Shown in pieces: positions 35,521 through 48,682 of a DNA stretch of 64,000 nt. Origin of the DNA: Branchinecta lynchi. Taxonomy: Eukaryota > Arthropoda > Branchiopoda > Anostraca > Branchinectidae. Below the pieces are notes generated by a model, which worked only from the letters and a program-made list of their open reading frames with translations, had not been told where the DNA came from and searched no databases. How positions within the stretch are numbered: position 1 is the stretch's first letter; each line of letters opens with the position of its first letter. The stretch covers positions 7,924,034-7,988,033 of the forward strand of contig JAKZAP010000008.1 in assembly GCA_023053575.1 (NCBI GenBank). Direction: 5' to 3'. The position numbers and the translations under genes were made by a program.

Positions 35521-36708
35521 TTTTTGGGGTCTCAAAACGTAAGTGGCGGGATACCTATGACATCGCAAAAGTTGTCCGTCTGTGCGCACTGTAACTCTCG
35601 AAGGGAATGAGATGTTTCGATGAAACTTAGTGCGAAGATTCTTTTGGTCAAGAGTAAGGTCTAGTTCGTAGATGGGCTCTGTAGCCCTACATTTAGGGGT
35701 GGGGGAGGGGGTTTAAATTAAGGGGCAAATGAAATATTTGTAAACAGAGAATGTGATAGTCGGTTATGGGGTAAGAAGACATGCTGAACACGATGGTGAA
35801 AACCATTTTGTCATCGGACAATTAGTTCCCCTGGAATCCGGCCAAAACTGGAAAGTTTGTTAAAAGTTAAAGTTTTATTTGAAGTTAATTAGATGCTCGG
35901 TTTAGGGGTAAGAAGACATGCTGAACGTGGTGGTGAAAACCATTTTTGCGCCGGACAAGTAGTTAGCCCGGAATCCGGCCAAAACTGGAAAGTCTGTTAC
36001 AAGTAAAAGTTTTATTCGACGTTGATTAGATGTTCGATTCGGGGATAAGAGAACATGCTGAACACGATTGCGAAAACCATTTTCCTCGCCAGACAAGTAG
36101 TGCGCCCGGAATCCGGCCAAAACTGGAAAGTTTGTTAAAAGTAAAAGTTTTATTTGAAGTTGATTAGATGTTCGAAAAACGATTTCGGGCAAGTAGTTCG
36201 CCCGGAATCAGGCCAAAACCGGAAAAGTTAAAGTTTTATTTGTAGTTGATTAGATTTTGATTTAGAGGTAAGAAGAGATGCTGAATCCGTGTATGAAAAT
36301 CATTTTTTACCCGGACATATAGTTCGACCGGAATCCGGCTGGAGCCGGAAAATTTGTTATAAGTTAAATTTTTATTTGAAGTTGATTAGATGTTCAATAC
36401 TGGGGAAGAAGATACGCTGAGTTAGCTTTCTTTTTTCGCCGGACAAGTAGTTCCAGCATTCGGCTGAAACGCGGGTAATTTGCAGAAGTGGTAGGAAGTT
36501 TTCGTCAAAACAGATATGACTTATAGGGGCAACCACACATGCTGAATCCATATCTGAACTTAGTTTTCTCAGATGATTAGCTATTTGGCCTTAATCTGTT
36601 TCTGAATATTAATAGTAAAAATGTTCAAGGAGTCTGGCGAAGAAAAGACCCAATTGTCTGGATCAAATATTGAATTTCTGGGATCCCATCGAAACCTTTG
36701 GTCTTGTT
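35521..36708 (+). mobile_element. Family B element B2
   Basis: It starts near TTGGGGTCTCAAAACGTAAG (a decayed GGGATCCC end) and runs through diverged 137-bp units with GGAATCCGGCCAAAACTGG and AAGTTTTATTTGAAGTTG. It ends at GGGATCCCATCGAAACC and GGTCTTGTT. It is head-to-head with B1, separated by about 85 bp. Confidence 0.8.
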
Positions 36709-38100
36709 TTTTTTACTCGTGTCCGTTTCCGTTGGTTAGGCTGCAATCTCTCTATACTCGGACGAGCTTTAGGCAGCAAAAGGGAGCTCTGGCTGGGTGC
36801 TTGATGATAACTGGATGCTAGAATATAAAAAGTCAATGCGTGAAATGGCAAATTACAAGGATGTCTCCTTCGCGAATGTTTTGAACTCCTCAAGATTGAA
36901 AAGGATAGAGGGCTTTGTGGGTGTACACCCTGCGTATTTTACACCTGATTTTGCGCCAGAAAATAATCTCTGGCAGTGGAAGTGGACGTACATCTACCCG
37001 GATCTGGAAAACACGCTCAGGTTTTAGGCAGTGTCAATGCTGAGTGCGTAAAATCGGTAATCTGAATTTTGCCGAGTTTTTGCTAGAAGTCAACGGGCTT
37101 AAACGGGGAGCAAACGCTTAAACCAACCAAAGCCGCGGATACTTTGTTGAATGCAGAGCCTAGTTATACAGTATTCAAATAGTTTTGAATATTGGAACAG
37201 AAACAGGAAATGGTTTGAGAAGTGCTTTAAGGCAGTGTTGAATGCAAATATATAGACAGACTGACATATATTTACCGTACAAGCTAAGTGGTCGCGCCGT
37301 ATAAGGCTCTACAGGCAGGCAATCGACCCTTAAAGTGGGAAACGACAAAAAAGGAATTTGGTCATAAACTGACATAAAACGGGATAAAATACCAAATACC
37401 TTTTGAGAGTCGCTCAGACAGATGACATATTAAGGCCAGATAAGGGGTCGGAAGGCCTAATACCATGACATCATCAGCTTGTTCGATCGTATTTAAATTT
37501 ATGCTATGCTATCCTCTCGTCTGATGAAATTCCGTGAAGGTGACGGAAGGACTCATAACATGACTTCATCAGCTAGTTCAATCGTATTTAACTTTATGCT
37601 GTTCTATGCTCCAGTCAAGGTAGGGAAGATGAAGAGCTAAAGAAACATCCATTTAATGATGCTGACAGACTGTCAGAATTTCTCTGCCAGATTTTCTTCT
37701 CTTCCATCACTGAACAAAAACAGCTTTTCCGTATGCAATTGACGGTGGTGCCGAATATCCTGGCACGAATTCCAATCCGCAACCATCCGTTACCCGTCAA
37801 AGCGCCGCTTTGCAATAACGAAAATCTTATAGGAATGTATGGCGATTCTTAGGGGAGGGGCGTGGGGCAGGTTGGTTACATTTTTGCTGTTTTGCATACC
37901 AAGATTTCATTTTAGGTTCTATTTATTCCATTTTTCTCGACTGCCTAGAATCATGTCTTAGGTGTTATTGTTACTTTGTAGAATCATGCCACCCGCAGCA
38001 TTTCCTTTGCAACTTCCATTCTCCTATTAGCTACTTCTGTCCGGACCTTCATGCCCCCAGACTGAGGGCAGGCTTGGACATGGCGGGGCAGCTCCGGACA
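36709..38100. other. Intergenic, small tandem duplication at about 37460-37620
   Basis: Two diverged units about 95 bp apart share TCATCAGCNNGTTCRATCGT and ATTTAANTTTATGCT. A family E piece sits at 37040-37230. The rest shows nothing. Confidence 0.45.
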
Positions 38101-38103
38101 TCG

Positions 38104-38940
38104 TTTTTTTCTGGATTCCTAAACGTAAGTGGAGGGATAGGCCTACCTATGACTTCGCAGAACTTGTCGTCTGTCCGGCTGTGAGCACGATGAAGGGATT
38201 GAGATATTTTGATGAAACTTGGTGTGAGGATTTTTGGCTGAAGGGACAAAGTCGAGTTCGGAGATGGGCTCTGTTGCCCTACATTTAGGGGTGGGGGTTC
38301 AAATTAATGGCAAACAAAATATATTTTGATAGCTGATGAGATAGTCAGTTAGGGGGTAAGAAGACATACTGAAAACAAACATAAAAATCAGTTTCTCGCC
38401 AAACAAGCAGGTCGACCGGAATCCGGTCAGAACCGGAAAGTTTGTTTAAAGTAAAAGTTTTATTTGAAGTTGATTAGATGTTCGATTTAGGGGTAAAAAG
38501 ACATGCTGAATCCGTATTGACAATCATTTTCTATCCGAGCATAGAATTCACCCGGAATCCGGCTGAAACCGTGAAAGGTGTCAAAAGTAGAAGTTTTATC
38601 TGAAGTTGATTAGAGGTTCGTGGGCTTCAAATTAAGGGGCGAAATAGTTTTGAAAGCTAATAAGAAAGTCGATTGAGGGGTAAAGAGACGTGCTGAAGCA
38701 TAAGATGAAAACTATTTTTTCGCCGGACAAGTAGTTCACATGGAATCCGGAAAAAAAACGGAAAATTTGTAAAAAGTAAAAGTTGATTAGATGTTCGATT
38801 CTGGGGTAGGAAGACATGCTGAATCCGAAGACGAAAATTATTTTTTCGCCGGACAAGTAGTTCGCCTGGAATCCGGAAGTTTAGCATAAAATATTAAAAC
38901 CCCATGATATAGTCGATATAGGGTGATGAGACATGCTGTT
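38104..38940 (+). mobile_element. Family B element B3 (truncated)
   Basis: The left end (CTAAACGTAAGTGGAGGGATA) is decayed and the right GGGATCCC end is absent. Internal units with GGAATCCGG and AAGACATGCTGAATCCG are clear. The copy is old and broken. Confidence 0.7.
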
Positions 38941-39179
38941 GCAAATTTCGAACATACGAAAGATGAACAAAAAGTGTGTGCGATCAGTTTAGTTATCTTC
39001 AAAGTCCCAACCGGCATTTACTGGGTCAAAAAGGCAAAACGCATACGACAACTGTCTAGTGAATAATTCAATAAGATTTGTCGACCAATTTTCGAAGAAA
39101 ACATGTTTAGACCAGTCCCTACGCTACCTCTTTATCCATACAGGCGGAAGCTCTGCGCGTCCGACTATATATAGTCAGG

Positions 39180-39300
39180 CTTGTCTATTTGACGGTGCAA
39201 AACAGATAAGTCGGCTACATTTTATTTGAGCTATATTTCGGCCCTTCTTGGCAAGGGTCCTCTTCAGGCTCAAGCTGGGAAATAAACTTGTGGAAAAACA
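39180..39300 (+). repeat. Possible Penelope-like element remnant
   Basis: GCTATATTTCGGCCC, GGCAAGGGTCC and TCTTCAGGCTCAAG in this order resemble the 'TTTCGGCC...TTCTTCAGG' motif often found in Penelope-like retroelements. The evidence is the motif only. No reverse transcriptase is present. Confidence 0.3.
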
Positions 39301-39315
39301 ATTAAAGATCATTTC

Positions 39316-39660
39316 TTAAAGCACAATGGACAGCTATTATGATTTATTTTTTGTAAAACCCTTTGCAAATAAATATTTACAATGTCCCATAGATCGCCAA
39401 CTTATTAGCCACATTTCAATCGTTAGAATACGTACGACTCCGAGGGTTCTACGTATTAGTACGATTGGCATCCCGGTATTCCCGTTCGCTGTTTTTCTTC
39501 TGTTAAATAAAAGGAAAGGAAGAAGGAGAATCACAGCTGTTATGATTATTTATTTTGGTTTATTTATATTTATTACTTCTTATCTAACCCTAATTTCAAG
39601 ATTGCCTGGTTCCGGTTTACTTGGTAGGCTGATAGACAACAGTCAGGTCAGTCCACCACA
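39316..39660 (+). repeat. Dispersed repeat F, inverted mate at about 60205-60445
   Basis: The segment with GAATACGTACGACTCCGAGG, TCCCGGTATTCCCGTTCGC and GCCTGGTTCCGGTTTACTTGG is found nearly unchanged in inverse at 60205-60445. The open frames it gives are coincidental. The class is unknown. Confidence 0.75.
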
Positions 39661-40004
39661 AAAGTCAGATCTTTGGATACCATAGCCTAGTCGACAGGAG
39701 GGGTATCCAGCCTCGAACCTTGCCTGAAGATCAGAAGATGTGGGAAACAAATTTCGTTGCAATCCTAACAAAGTCAAAACTGTCTAGAAAGAAAACCTGC
39801 ATGACCTAGGACCTGTTTTGAACTGCACAGAAGTTGCCTTGTAAGATTTTCAGGCCAAGTTCGAGGTTATATAAATTTGAGAGCGAATACTCCTCCTGTA
39901 GACCAATGCTCGTTATATACAATAGTTGCATTTTTTTTTTGTGTTTGTGTTTTTTTTTTATGTTCTGTGTTCACAGTTGTCTGATTTGGGTAAAAAAAAA
40001 CATT

Positions 40005-40298
40005 AGCTGTGTTCTTTGTCACGGGAGTTCTCACCGGTGGTCTCCGGTTTTTATTATAAGCCGCTTTTGCATCCACCGGTCACTTCTCACCAGTCAAATA
40101 ACCTGTTTTTGAACTAACCAGTGTCCGGTTTTATCTCACCAGTGCGGACTAACCAGAACTTGCTTGTGAGCCTGGCTTCAGCGAGGAGTTAGCCGTTTTC
40201 ATCAACTCACAGGTGAACCAAAAGAACGCTTTTTAAGGGAAGAACTGGACACTGGTGACTAAACACCAGTGACAGCCCGGAGTGCAACAAACGCAGCT
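40005..40298. mobile_element. MITE copy 1 (294 bp, AGCTGYGTT ends, ATT duplication)
   Basis: The ends AGCTGTGTTCTTTG and AACAAACGCAGCT are imperfect TIRs. ATT lies on both sides as a likely 3-bp target duplication. The interior holds several CACCGGTG/CACCAGTG and GTGTCCGG palindromic blocks. A copy of about 90% identity is at 49056-49351. Confidence 0.8.
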
Positions 40299-42198
40299 AT
40301 TATTTTGCTTACGCTGTTCCGTGTTTTGTGTTTTGTTGCTGTTCTGATTATATGCAAATTTAGGATCCTGAGCATGTCTTAAGCGGAAAATCTGTTAAAT
40401 TGCAAATTATATTCCAAAACGACCATACTTTAGGATCCAGCTTTATCCTCCGAACTTCTGCAATTCTTTTTTTTCTGTCTGTGAATCTCTCAGCAATTTT
40501 CTATCTGAACAGTGATAAAACATTCTAGGAGAGCAATTTCCGTGTTTTGCAAAACAGGCCCGCGGAACAGAGACCACAGAATAGCTTAAAAAAACGGGAA
40601 AATGAGAAACAGCATGTTCAGTGTTTTGACGAAAACGGGAAAAATATGAAACAGAGTGAAAAAGCGAACAGAACAGAGACAAAAAATGCAACTAATATTT
40701 AGCATAGCCTATGCCAGATTCTGAACAGCTGCTTCTACCCTTGCTCTGACCTACCTCGCTATGGTATGGATGAATCGTTAATGGTTGATTTCTGAGCTTC
40801 ACTCAAATGACTAATAATTTATTTCGTTCCATCATAGGATAGTTCAAATAGGTGTTGCAAGGTTTCTCGTTTATTATGCAGAACTAATCAGATAGCTTGT
40901 TTGGTTCCATCAGCAGGCCAAGGAAGTTAGCCTCACTAGGGCAGCACCAGACAGGTAGCATCAAAGTTCTACTTTGTTCGAACCTGTAGAAACAACTTTT
41001 CTTCAAAAGAACACAGTTCTATTAAGAATGCTTATTGTTAGTTTGAGGACAAATACGTAGATTTATAAAAATTGTACGCATTCTTACGATTGTCAATTGG
41101 CTAATCAGTTGCTCTACAGAGACAATTTGACTATCGTCAAACAGGTGATGATTAGCAAATCAAAAGGGAAAACAGCGGTAAATAACCGACAGAAAAAAAA
41201 ACTGAAATCAACCAGGATTCCTGGACACGAAGGAATTTAATATTGAAAATTTCTAGTATAGCCTTGAATAGGCTGCTGCTACTATTCGGTTTACATAAGG
41301 TGGTGAGTTTCCAAACAGCTTCAGAGGAGTCCTAATGCTACATGAACTATTGTTTCTGCAGGAACTCCTGTAAGAGGGATGATGACATATCTCTGTGTTG
41401 TTATTATTCTTGTTCCAGACAGCAGAGAGTGTTATCACAGTATAGGGCTTGCCCCTCCTCTTATCATCATAGCTTGTAATAACTCGCTGGAACGCTACCA
41501 AAGTAAAAAGCAAACATTCAGTATTGCCAAGCTGATACAATTTGACAACCATTTCATTCTAAAAAAGTACCAAATTGAGGTAATGGCAGCAGTACTCTCA
41601 AAAGAACAATAGCAGTCGTAGCAACCAACCTAACAATAAGTTCTTATGGCGTAAAGTTGTGACTTCATCACCCAAATAAAGTGAACTTTTGCGGGGGGAG
41701 CCCGATCAAGCAATCTGATTGACTCTGCATACGACAAAGTAGAAACACGGTCTGTTCTCCTTAAGGGTAATTCTGGCAGTCTGGTTTTGCAACTTCCTGT
41801 TTTTGCAACTTCCGCTAAAACTCGGTTCGCTTTCCAGAGCTGTTCTCTACTTCTGCTAGTTCCACCAGCACTTTGAAGGCAAATCCACTTTTCGAGTGGA
41901 CAGTGACTTTGGCAAATGAGCGGGAAGTTATAAAGGTGCAACAGAGAACCCGCCTGGAACTTGGCGGGTTCTAGCTTTGCTTTTCAGAACAGACGAATCT
42001 AGACAGGCTGTATACGGCAACACATTACTATGCCTATTTGAAGGATGTGTATGGAAAATGCTCCCTGTATATCTAGCATTTGGCATATCCTCATGTGTCA
42101 TGCATGGTGGAAGGAAGAGGTCCTAGCAGTGATAAAAAAAAACCTCAAAGGGCCCCTCATACTTAAAACGCCAATACAACCTACATACAAATCATGAA
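40299..42198. other. Intergenic, nothing coding recognised
   Basis: The one structured site is a 10-bp perfect stem with 8-nt loop at 41945-41972 (AGAACCCGCC ... GGCGGGTTCT). No gene can be supported here. Confidence 0.4.
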
Positions 42199-43608
42199 TT
42201 TTTGGGATCCCAAAACGTAAGTGGAGGGATACCTATGACATCGCAAAAGTTGTCCGTCCGTCCGTCTGTCCGTCCGTCTGTAAGCACGATAAGGGAATGA
42301 GATATTTTGATGAAACTTGGTGAGAAGGTTCGTTGGGTCGTCGGACCAGTCAAGTTCGTAGATGGGCTTTGTAGCTCTACATTTAGGGGTGGGGGAGAGG
42401 ATTGAAATTAAGGGACAAACAAAATATTTTGAAACAGCTAATGTGATAGTCGATTATGGGGTAAGAAGACATGCTGAACACGATGGTGAAAACCATTTTG
42501 TCATCGGACAAGTAGTTCGCCCGGAATCCGGCCAAAACCGAAAAGTTTGTTGAAAGTAAAAGTTTTATTTGAAGTTGATTAGATGTTCGATTTAGGGGTA
42601 GGAAGACATGCTGAAGACGATGGTGAAAATTATTTTCTCGACGGACAAGTATTTCGCCCGGAATCCGGCCCAAACCGGAAAGTTTGTTGAAAGTAAAAGT
42701 TTTATTTGAAATTGATTAGATGTTCGATTTAGGGGTAGGAAGACATGCTGAAGACGATGGTGAAAACTAATTTCTCAATGGACAAGTATTTCGCCCGGAA
42801 TCCGGCCCAAACCGGAAAGTTTGTTGAAAGTAAAAGTTTTATTTGAAGTTGATTAAATGTTCGATTTAGGGGTAGGAAGACATGCTGAAGACGATGGTGA
42901 AAACTATTTTCTCGACGGACAAGTATTTCGACCGGAATCCGGCCCAAACCGGAAAGTTTGTCAAAATTAAAAGTTTAATTTGGAGTTGATTGGATGTTCG
43001 ATTTAGGGCAAGAAGACATGCTGAACACTTATGTGAAAACAAGTTTCTACCCGCACATGTAGTTCGTCCGGAATCCGGCCAAAACCGGAAAACTGTTGGA
43101 AGTCAAAGTTTTATTTCTAGTTGATTAGATAAGCGATTTAGGGGTAAGAAGAGATGCTGAGTCCCTGTGTGACAATCGTATTTCACCCGGACATATAGTT
43201 CGACCGGAATCCGGCTGGAATCGGAAAATTTGAAATAAGCTATATTTCTATTTGAAGTTGATTAGATGTTCATTACTGGGGAAAGAAGATACCCTGATTT
43301 CGTCTTTGAGCTTTCTTTTTTCGCCGGACAAGTAGTTCTAGAGTTCGGCCGGAACCGGGAAATTGGCAGAAGTGGCAGGAAGTTTTCGTCAAAACAGATA
43401 TGACTTATAGGGGTAAAAACACATGCTGAATCCAAATCTGAACTTGGTTTTCTCAGGTGATTAGCTATTTGGCCTTAATCTGTTTCTGAATTTTAATTGT
43501 AAAAATGTTCAAGGAGTCTGGCGAAGACTGGATCTGGCTAAGACAAGACCCAGTTGTCTGGATCAGATATTGAATTTTTGGGATCCCATCGAAACCTTTG
43601 GTCTTGTT
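42199..43608 (+). mobile_element. Family B element B4, best preserved copy
   Basis: It starts TTTTTGGGATCCCAAAACG and has GTAAGTGGAGGGATACC. A clean GTCY tract of seven units (42252-42279) follows, then GTAAGCACGATAA. Units of exactly 137 bp recur at 42581, 42718 and 42855 (AGATGTTCGATTTAGGGG), followed by more diverged ones. It ends GGGATCCCATCGAAACC, GGTCTTGTT. No ORF is meaningful. Confidence 0.85.
42252..42279 (+). repeat. GTCY proto-microsatellite (seven units) in B4
   Basis: The units are GTCC GTCC GTCC GTCT GTCC GTCC GTCT, followed by GTAAGCACGATAA. In insects the mini-me/MINE GTCY tract is also followed by a conserved GTATGAAC-like core. Confidence 0.9.
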
Positions 43609-46489
43609 AAACCAGGAAACCTAATTTTGTATGTTACATTCGAAACCTAACAACATCACACTTATGTTTGCACTTGCCACTCAGGATTATCCAGCGTGAG
43701 TTAGGCTATGCTCCCAAAAGAAAACAGAGCTAATAATAATAATATAATTGCTCCAAAAATGCTTTTGCCTATAGATTTCTCACAACACTTTGATTTAATG
43801 ATGCATTAAGCCAGAAAATGTTGTCAAAAGTAGGAATGAAGTGCTCGCAAAGTCACCCACTTTGCTAGAATTTGTAATATACTGTACTGTTTCATCAGTG
43901 TTCATTAGTCTATTTTGAGTAACAATTTGTGGTTTTCTTGGAACATAATGGCTCCGAGACTCTTGTTCTATATTTGCCTTTTATAAAAAGCCAGATACCA
44001 TGAGCCACTTGTAGGCTATTCAGGGGCGTCACGACTGGGAGGGGGGTGGCATCCCCCCCCCCCAATATTGCCGGCCAGTCGGTAAAAGCTGGTCATGCAA
44101 ACAGTCGTTTTTTCTGAAAATCAGTCTATTTTTTTTCAAAACTGTAGTTTTTTTCTTGAAAACAGTATTTCTTTCTGAAAAAACAGTCGGTAAAAATTAT
44201 CAGCCAGTTTGTAAATGCCTTGTCCCTCCCCCAGTAATTCTATCTTGAAATCTGTAGGCTATTGGGGTTGAAATTAGAAAATTATACAGTTTTGGTATCA
44301 TTTAATTGATAGTCCCGTTTTTTGCCAAAACAGATCAAAAGATTCTCTCCTCCATCCTTTCTGCTAATTTGACTCTTTTTGCTAGAAAGGAGTCTGGTGC
44401 AAGAATGGGAAAATGAACCAAGGCTTTGGAAGATAGGCGACAAGAAACGCGACTAATAATAAGAGTTCTCTTCTGGGTAGACTGCTTTCTTTAGATTGTT
44501 TACTCTTTCAAGCATTAGTCTCTCTTGTGGGTGTCATGACCTTATGTTGGAGTATCGGGACTCTCCCGTCTTAGCCCAGTGTCTGGTCTGTGCAGTTATG
44601 TTTCCACTTACCAAACATTCGTCTAAACAACCAGGGTCTGTAGGTCCTATATTAATCAATACTCCTCGAGAATGGAGGTTTTGTTTCATGGAAAACAGAG
44701 TTGCAGGACATTTAATAAAGAATTTCCCTCACCATGTTATTCTTTCCAGCATCGCCGAAAGTTCCCGACCGGACCTGGTTTCCATCATCGACAAAACTGC
44801 AAAAAAAAGGGTGTGCTCTGTCAAGTTATGCAGGAATGTCTCTTGTCAGTTTCACAGGTAAGTTCCAGCCTGTACGATCTTTCGGTGTCTGCCCTGAATG
44901 ACGCTTGTAGTCATAGGGGGAGTGCTATATATAAGGATTTAATGGTGACAGAGATTCCCCCAACCTGCCTATTAATTATTCGTGTTGGATTTAGCTACTG
45001 CAGTGGGGGAGGGAAGGGTGCTTCAGAAATTTTGGACATGCACAGGGTGACGGGTGGAAGGAGCGGCATGAAACTTAGATGCTAACAAGGATCATATCCC
45101 CTAGGCCTGTTAAAGACTGGTCGGATCCGACGTCGCTAAATATAATTGGAGGGGGTATCAGCAATGTATTTTCTGATGCCGTTCAAGTTTGACTGGTCGG
45201 GGCCCACTCGTCCCTTAAGGCCTTGCGAAAATCCCCGATGTTGACTTTGCCAAGATGTTAATTTCGTCCTGCATTTGTTATCTGGCTTTCTAAACCGAAT
45301 TCATTTCTGTTAAGACCCTTTCAAGTGTTACCTTGTTTCGCCGATTACATTCTTGTTACGAGCCCTCATTAAGAGGGTCATCAGAAATATTCTGTGTGTC
45401 GAACAAAGTACTTAACAGAAGGATGCGTATGCGTGTGTTTAGTCTGCAGCCAGATGTTCTTTTATCTATTGCATGGCTTGACATCCATGACAGAGATAGT
45501 CTGTATATAAAATCTGATTATATCTACTGTATCCTCGGGGAATTCATAACTGTATTTTCCGCCATTCTCTCACTGTCACTAGTTATGTTATATTTCCTAA
45601 CAGCCTCGCCGTCATTGTCGTATAACTAAGACAGACTAAAACTACTTTATTAACTCTTCGCTACACGGTTTTCTTGCTCTCGCTGGCTTTTACAGACATG
45701 TCTGGCGCCTTTACAAACTTGTTTGTCCGACAAACGTTCAAGGTTAATAAGTTTAAGCGCTTCTTTCCTGAAGGAAACGGCTGGGGAATTGAGACAGAAC
45801 TTTTATACTGCGGGAAGGTTTTAGATAAGACAATAAAAACACAAATTACCAGATGGTCGCGCTTGTGAGGGATCTTAGTGTAAAGCAAACGTTCGCAGAA
45901 AGCGTTTAGTTATTATACCGCTGATAGTAGGGCTCAGTATGCTGTATGGAACCAAACAAGTAGCCGTGGAAACTTCCTTGAGAAAAAGAAGTATCTTCTA
46001 CTGTCCGCAGTATCTTCCCGACTAACAGTTTGTCTTTTTCAGCTGGTCCCTCGCATTGGTATCCACATCTTACATCAAACTGCGAAAGTGACGCTTGTGA
46101 GAAAGCTCCGAAACCTGCGAACTTCTTGTCACACAAAGCCTGGACTTGTTCTTAGTAAATGTGTCAAGTGCCAAGCAGAAGAATTCAGTGTGTGAGCGGA
46201 TGTTTTCATCAGAGCACGAAGGGCACGGAAGTTTGTTCTATTCTCTTTACAGAGGGTTTGGTAGTCTGAAAATATGAAATTCGTTTGAAGCCGTCTGTCG
46301 TGATAAGCCACGCCCGAATTTACCGGAACTGAGGAGGCTTCATTATCAGTGAATTAGAGAATATTATCGAAGTTGTACGTGCTAGTACGTACGGAAATCA
46401 TTTTGAAGAATAGGGAAGACTTAGGGAGTTTCATTATTAGTGGAATGTTCCTTATTGCAAGCGTAGCAGCTTTCAGTTTCCGGTTTTCA
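43609..46489. other. Intergenic, nothing recognised
   Basis: The region near 44050-44210 has AACAGTCGGTAAAA-type direct repeats amid T-rich sequence. No protein-like frame can be supported. Confidence 0.35.
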
Positions 46490-48000
46490 CCGTATTTTGT
46501 GGAGAAGATAACTCGTGAACCAGTGCAAGTATCAAGTTGAAACTTGGTACACTTGTGGTTATTCGAGTCTAGTTGTGCCCAACCGGTTTTGACCAGTGAA
46601 AAATTTGCGTAACTTAGACCTGGACATAGGACGATGCAATTCCTTGTACATGTAGATCCTAGGGCTGGAAAATTGCTTATAAAGTTGCTCCCCCACCCAC
46701 CCGGTTCATGGGCAACTAGGCCCAGATTGCCCAGGAGTTAGGTTCTTCACCTGTGACAGGAATTAACAGGTATAAAGTTGAAACTTGGTAGCTTTGTGAG
46801 CATTGGGATCTCTTTTTGGGATCCCAAAACGGAAGTGGAGGGATACCTATGACATCGCAAAAGTTGTCCGTCTGTCTGTGAGCACGATAACTCTCGAAGG
46901 GAATGAGATATTTGGATGAAACTTGGCGTAAGGGTTCTTTGGGTCAAGGGTAAGGTCAAGATCTTAGATGAACTTTGTAGCTCTACATTTAGGGGTGGGG
47001 GAGGGGGTTCAAAGTAAGGGGCAAACGAAATGTTTTGGAACGGCTGATGTGATAGCCGATTATATGGTAATAGGACATGCTAAACACGATGGTGAAAACC
47101 ATTTTCTCGCCAGTATTTCGCCCGGAATCCGGCAAAAAGCGGAAAGTTGGTTGAAAGGAAAAGTTTCATTTGAAGTTGATTAAATGTTTTATTTAGGGGT
47201 AAGAAGACATGCTGAACACTTATCTGAAAAGCAAGTTGATTAGGTGACAGGTTTAGGGGTAAGAAGAGATGTTGAGTCTGTATATGACAATCATTTTTTA
47301 CCCGGACATATAATTCGTCCGGAATCCGGTTGTAACCGGAATTTATTTTATAAGTTAAAGATTTATTTGAAGTTGATAATGTTCTTTATAGAGATAAGGA
47401 TATACGCTGACATTTAGTTCGCTCGGAATCCGGCCGAAACCGGAACTTTGGCAGAAGTAAAGGAGGAAGTTTCGGTCAGTGTCGTCAAAATAGATATGGC
47501 TTATAGAGGTAAATCTGAACTTTCACTAATAATTAGCGGGTGAAGACTGGATCTGGCGAAGACAAGATCCAATTGTCTGGATCAGATATTAGGTTTTTGG
47601 ATCCCAACGAAACCTTTGGTCTTATTCCTCCCCCCCCCCCCCCCCCCCCTCTGTGTTCAGGGGCATTTGGAACCAGATTGCCCAGTTTTTAAGGCGATGA
47701 AATTCCTTTGTGCTTTTGGATCATAGGGTTTGAGGATATATATGTGGAGTTGAGCCACCCCCACCCTCCCCGTTCATGCGCAAGTGGCCCAATTTGCCCA
47801 TGAGTAAAGTTTTTGACCTGCGACTAGAGTCAAACTCTAAGCTGATATAGTCTAGGATGTATGGGTCTAGATATACAATTTGACGGGTGTCGACCCCCCT
47901 CACCGTGCCGTTCATGGGTAACTGGGCCCAGATTCTCCACGAGTTACGTTCGTCTATGACATGTCTTGAGTTGAACTCTTGTATACTTGTGGATATCTAT
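46490..48000 (+). repeat. Family D tandem units, interrupted by B5
   Basis: GTTCATGGGCAACTAGGCCC and related units appear at about 46702, 47647, 47772 and 47912. The spacing of the last three is 125-140 bp. Each is preceded by a CCCACCC run and associated with GTTGAAACTTGGTA or a derivative. B5 splits the array. The poly-C tract at 47633-47650 lies at the junction. Confidence 0.65.
46813..47626 (+). mobile_element. Family B element B5, inserted in family D
   Basis: It begins CTTTTTGGGATCCCAAAACGG and ends with ATCCCAACGAAACC, GGTCTTATT. The GTCY tract is short (GTCCGTCTGTCTGTGAGCACG). Units are fewer and more diverged than in B4. Confidence 0.8.
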
Positions 48001-48682
48001 GTATAAATGCGGATTTTGTTGTAACATCAAGAAATAAGACCACGCGACGAACCTCATTCCTTAATGATAAGTTGGAAACTGGACAGTTTTGTCATATGAC
48101 CGATGATATGCCGTTCTTAATGAAATTGTGACAAAGGGTATTAGGCTGCTACGATTTGGTTTATTGCACTTGTGATTACATTGCTAATAGAAAAGAGGTT
48201 TAAAGGGTCGGACTGCCTAGCAAGACATCCAGTATGGAAACTGAAACCGTTCTTGCAAGATTTGAATATCTTCTTTGGATTCCTGAATGCGTTTTGTTTA
48301 CATTGAAAGCTCTTACACTGGGAAGTTTCGGAATATTATTTCAATACTTTTTTGGTTATTGGGGATGTGAAATGTCTTGGCTCTAACGCTGTTTGTTTAT
48401 AAGATGTGATAAATATTTTACTTTCACACTCCACGTCTGAGCGCTTGCGCACTTGTATGTTTCGTTGGTGCTTCCGTGTTATTTATGTTGTAGGTTTTAC
48501 AAGCGCGGAAAGAGTTTTAAAGAATAGTGAAGCCTTGAGGGAGATAAGGTTATTAGTTTTGTTAGTGTGTCTACACGTGAATTTTGTTAAGCACGTTGGA
48601 ATAAAACTTGGAGAGTATGGCGGTCTTGTGAACTAGGTATTTTATGTCGATGTTCAGACTACACTGTAAAAAAAAAATCTTG
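48001..48682. other. Intergenic, no recognisable feature
   Basis: I see nothing structured or coding between the family D units and the palindrome at 48683. Confidence 0.35.
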
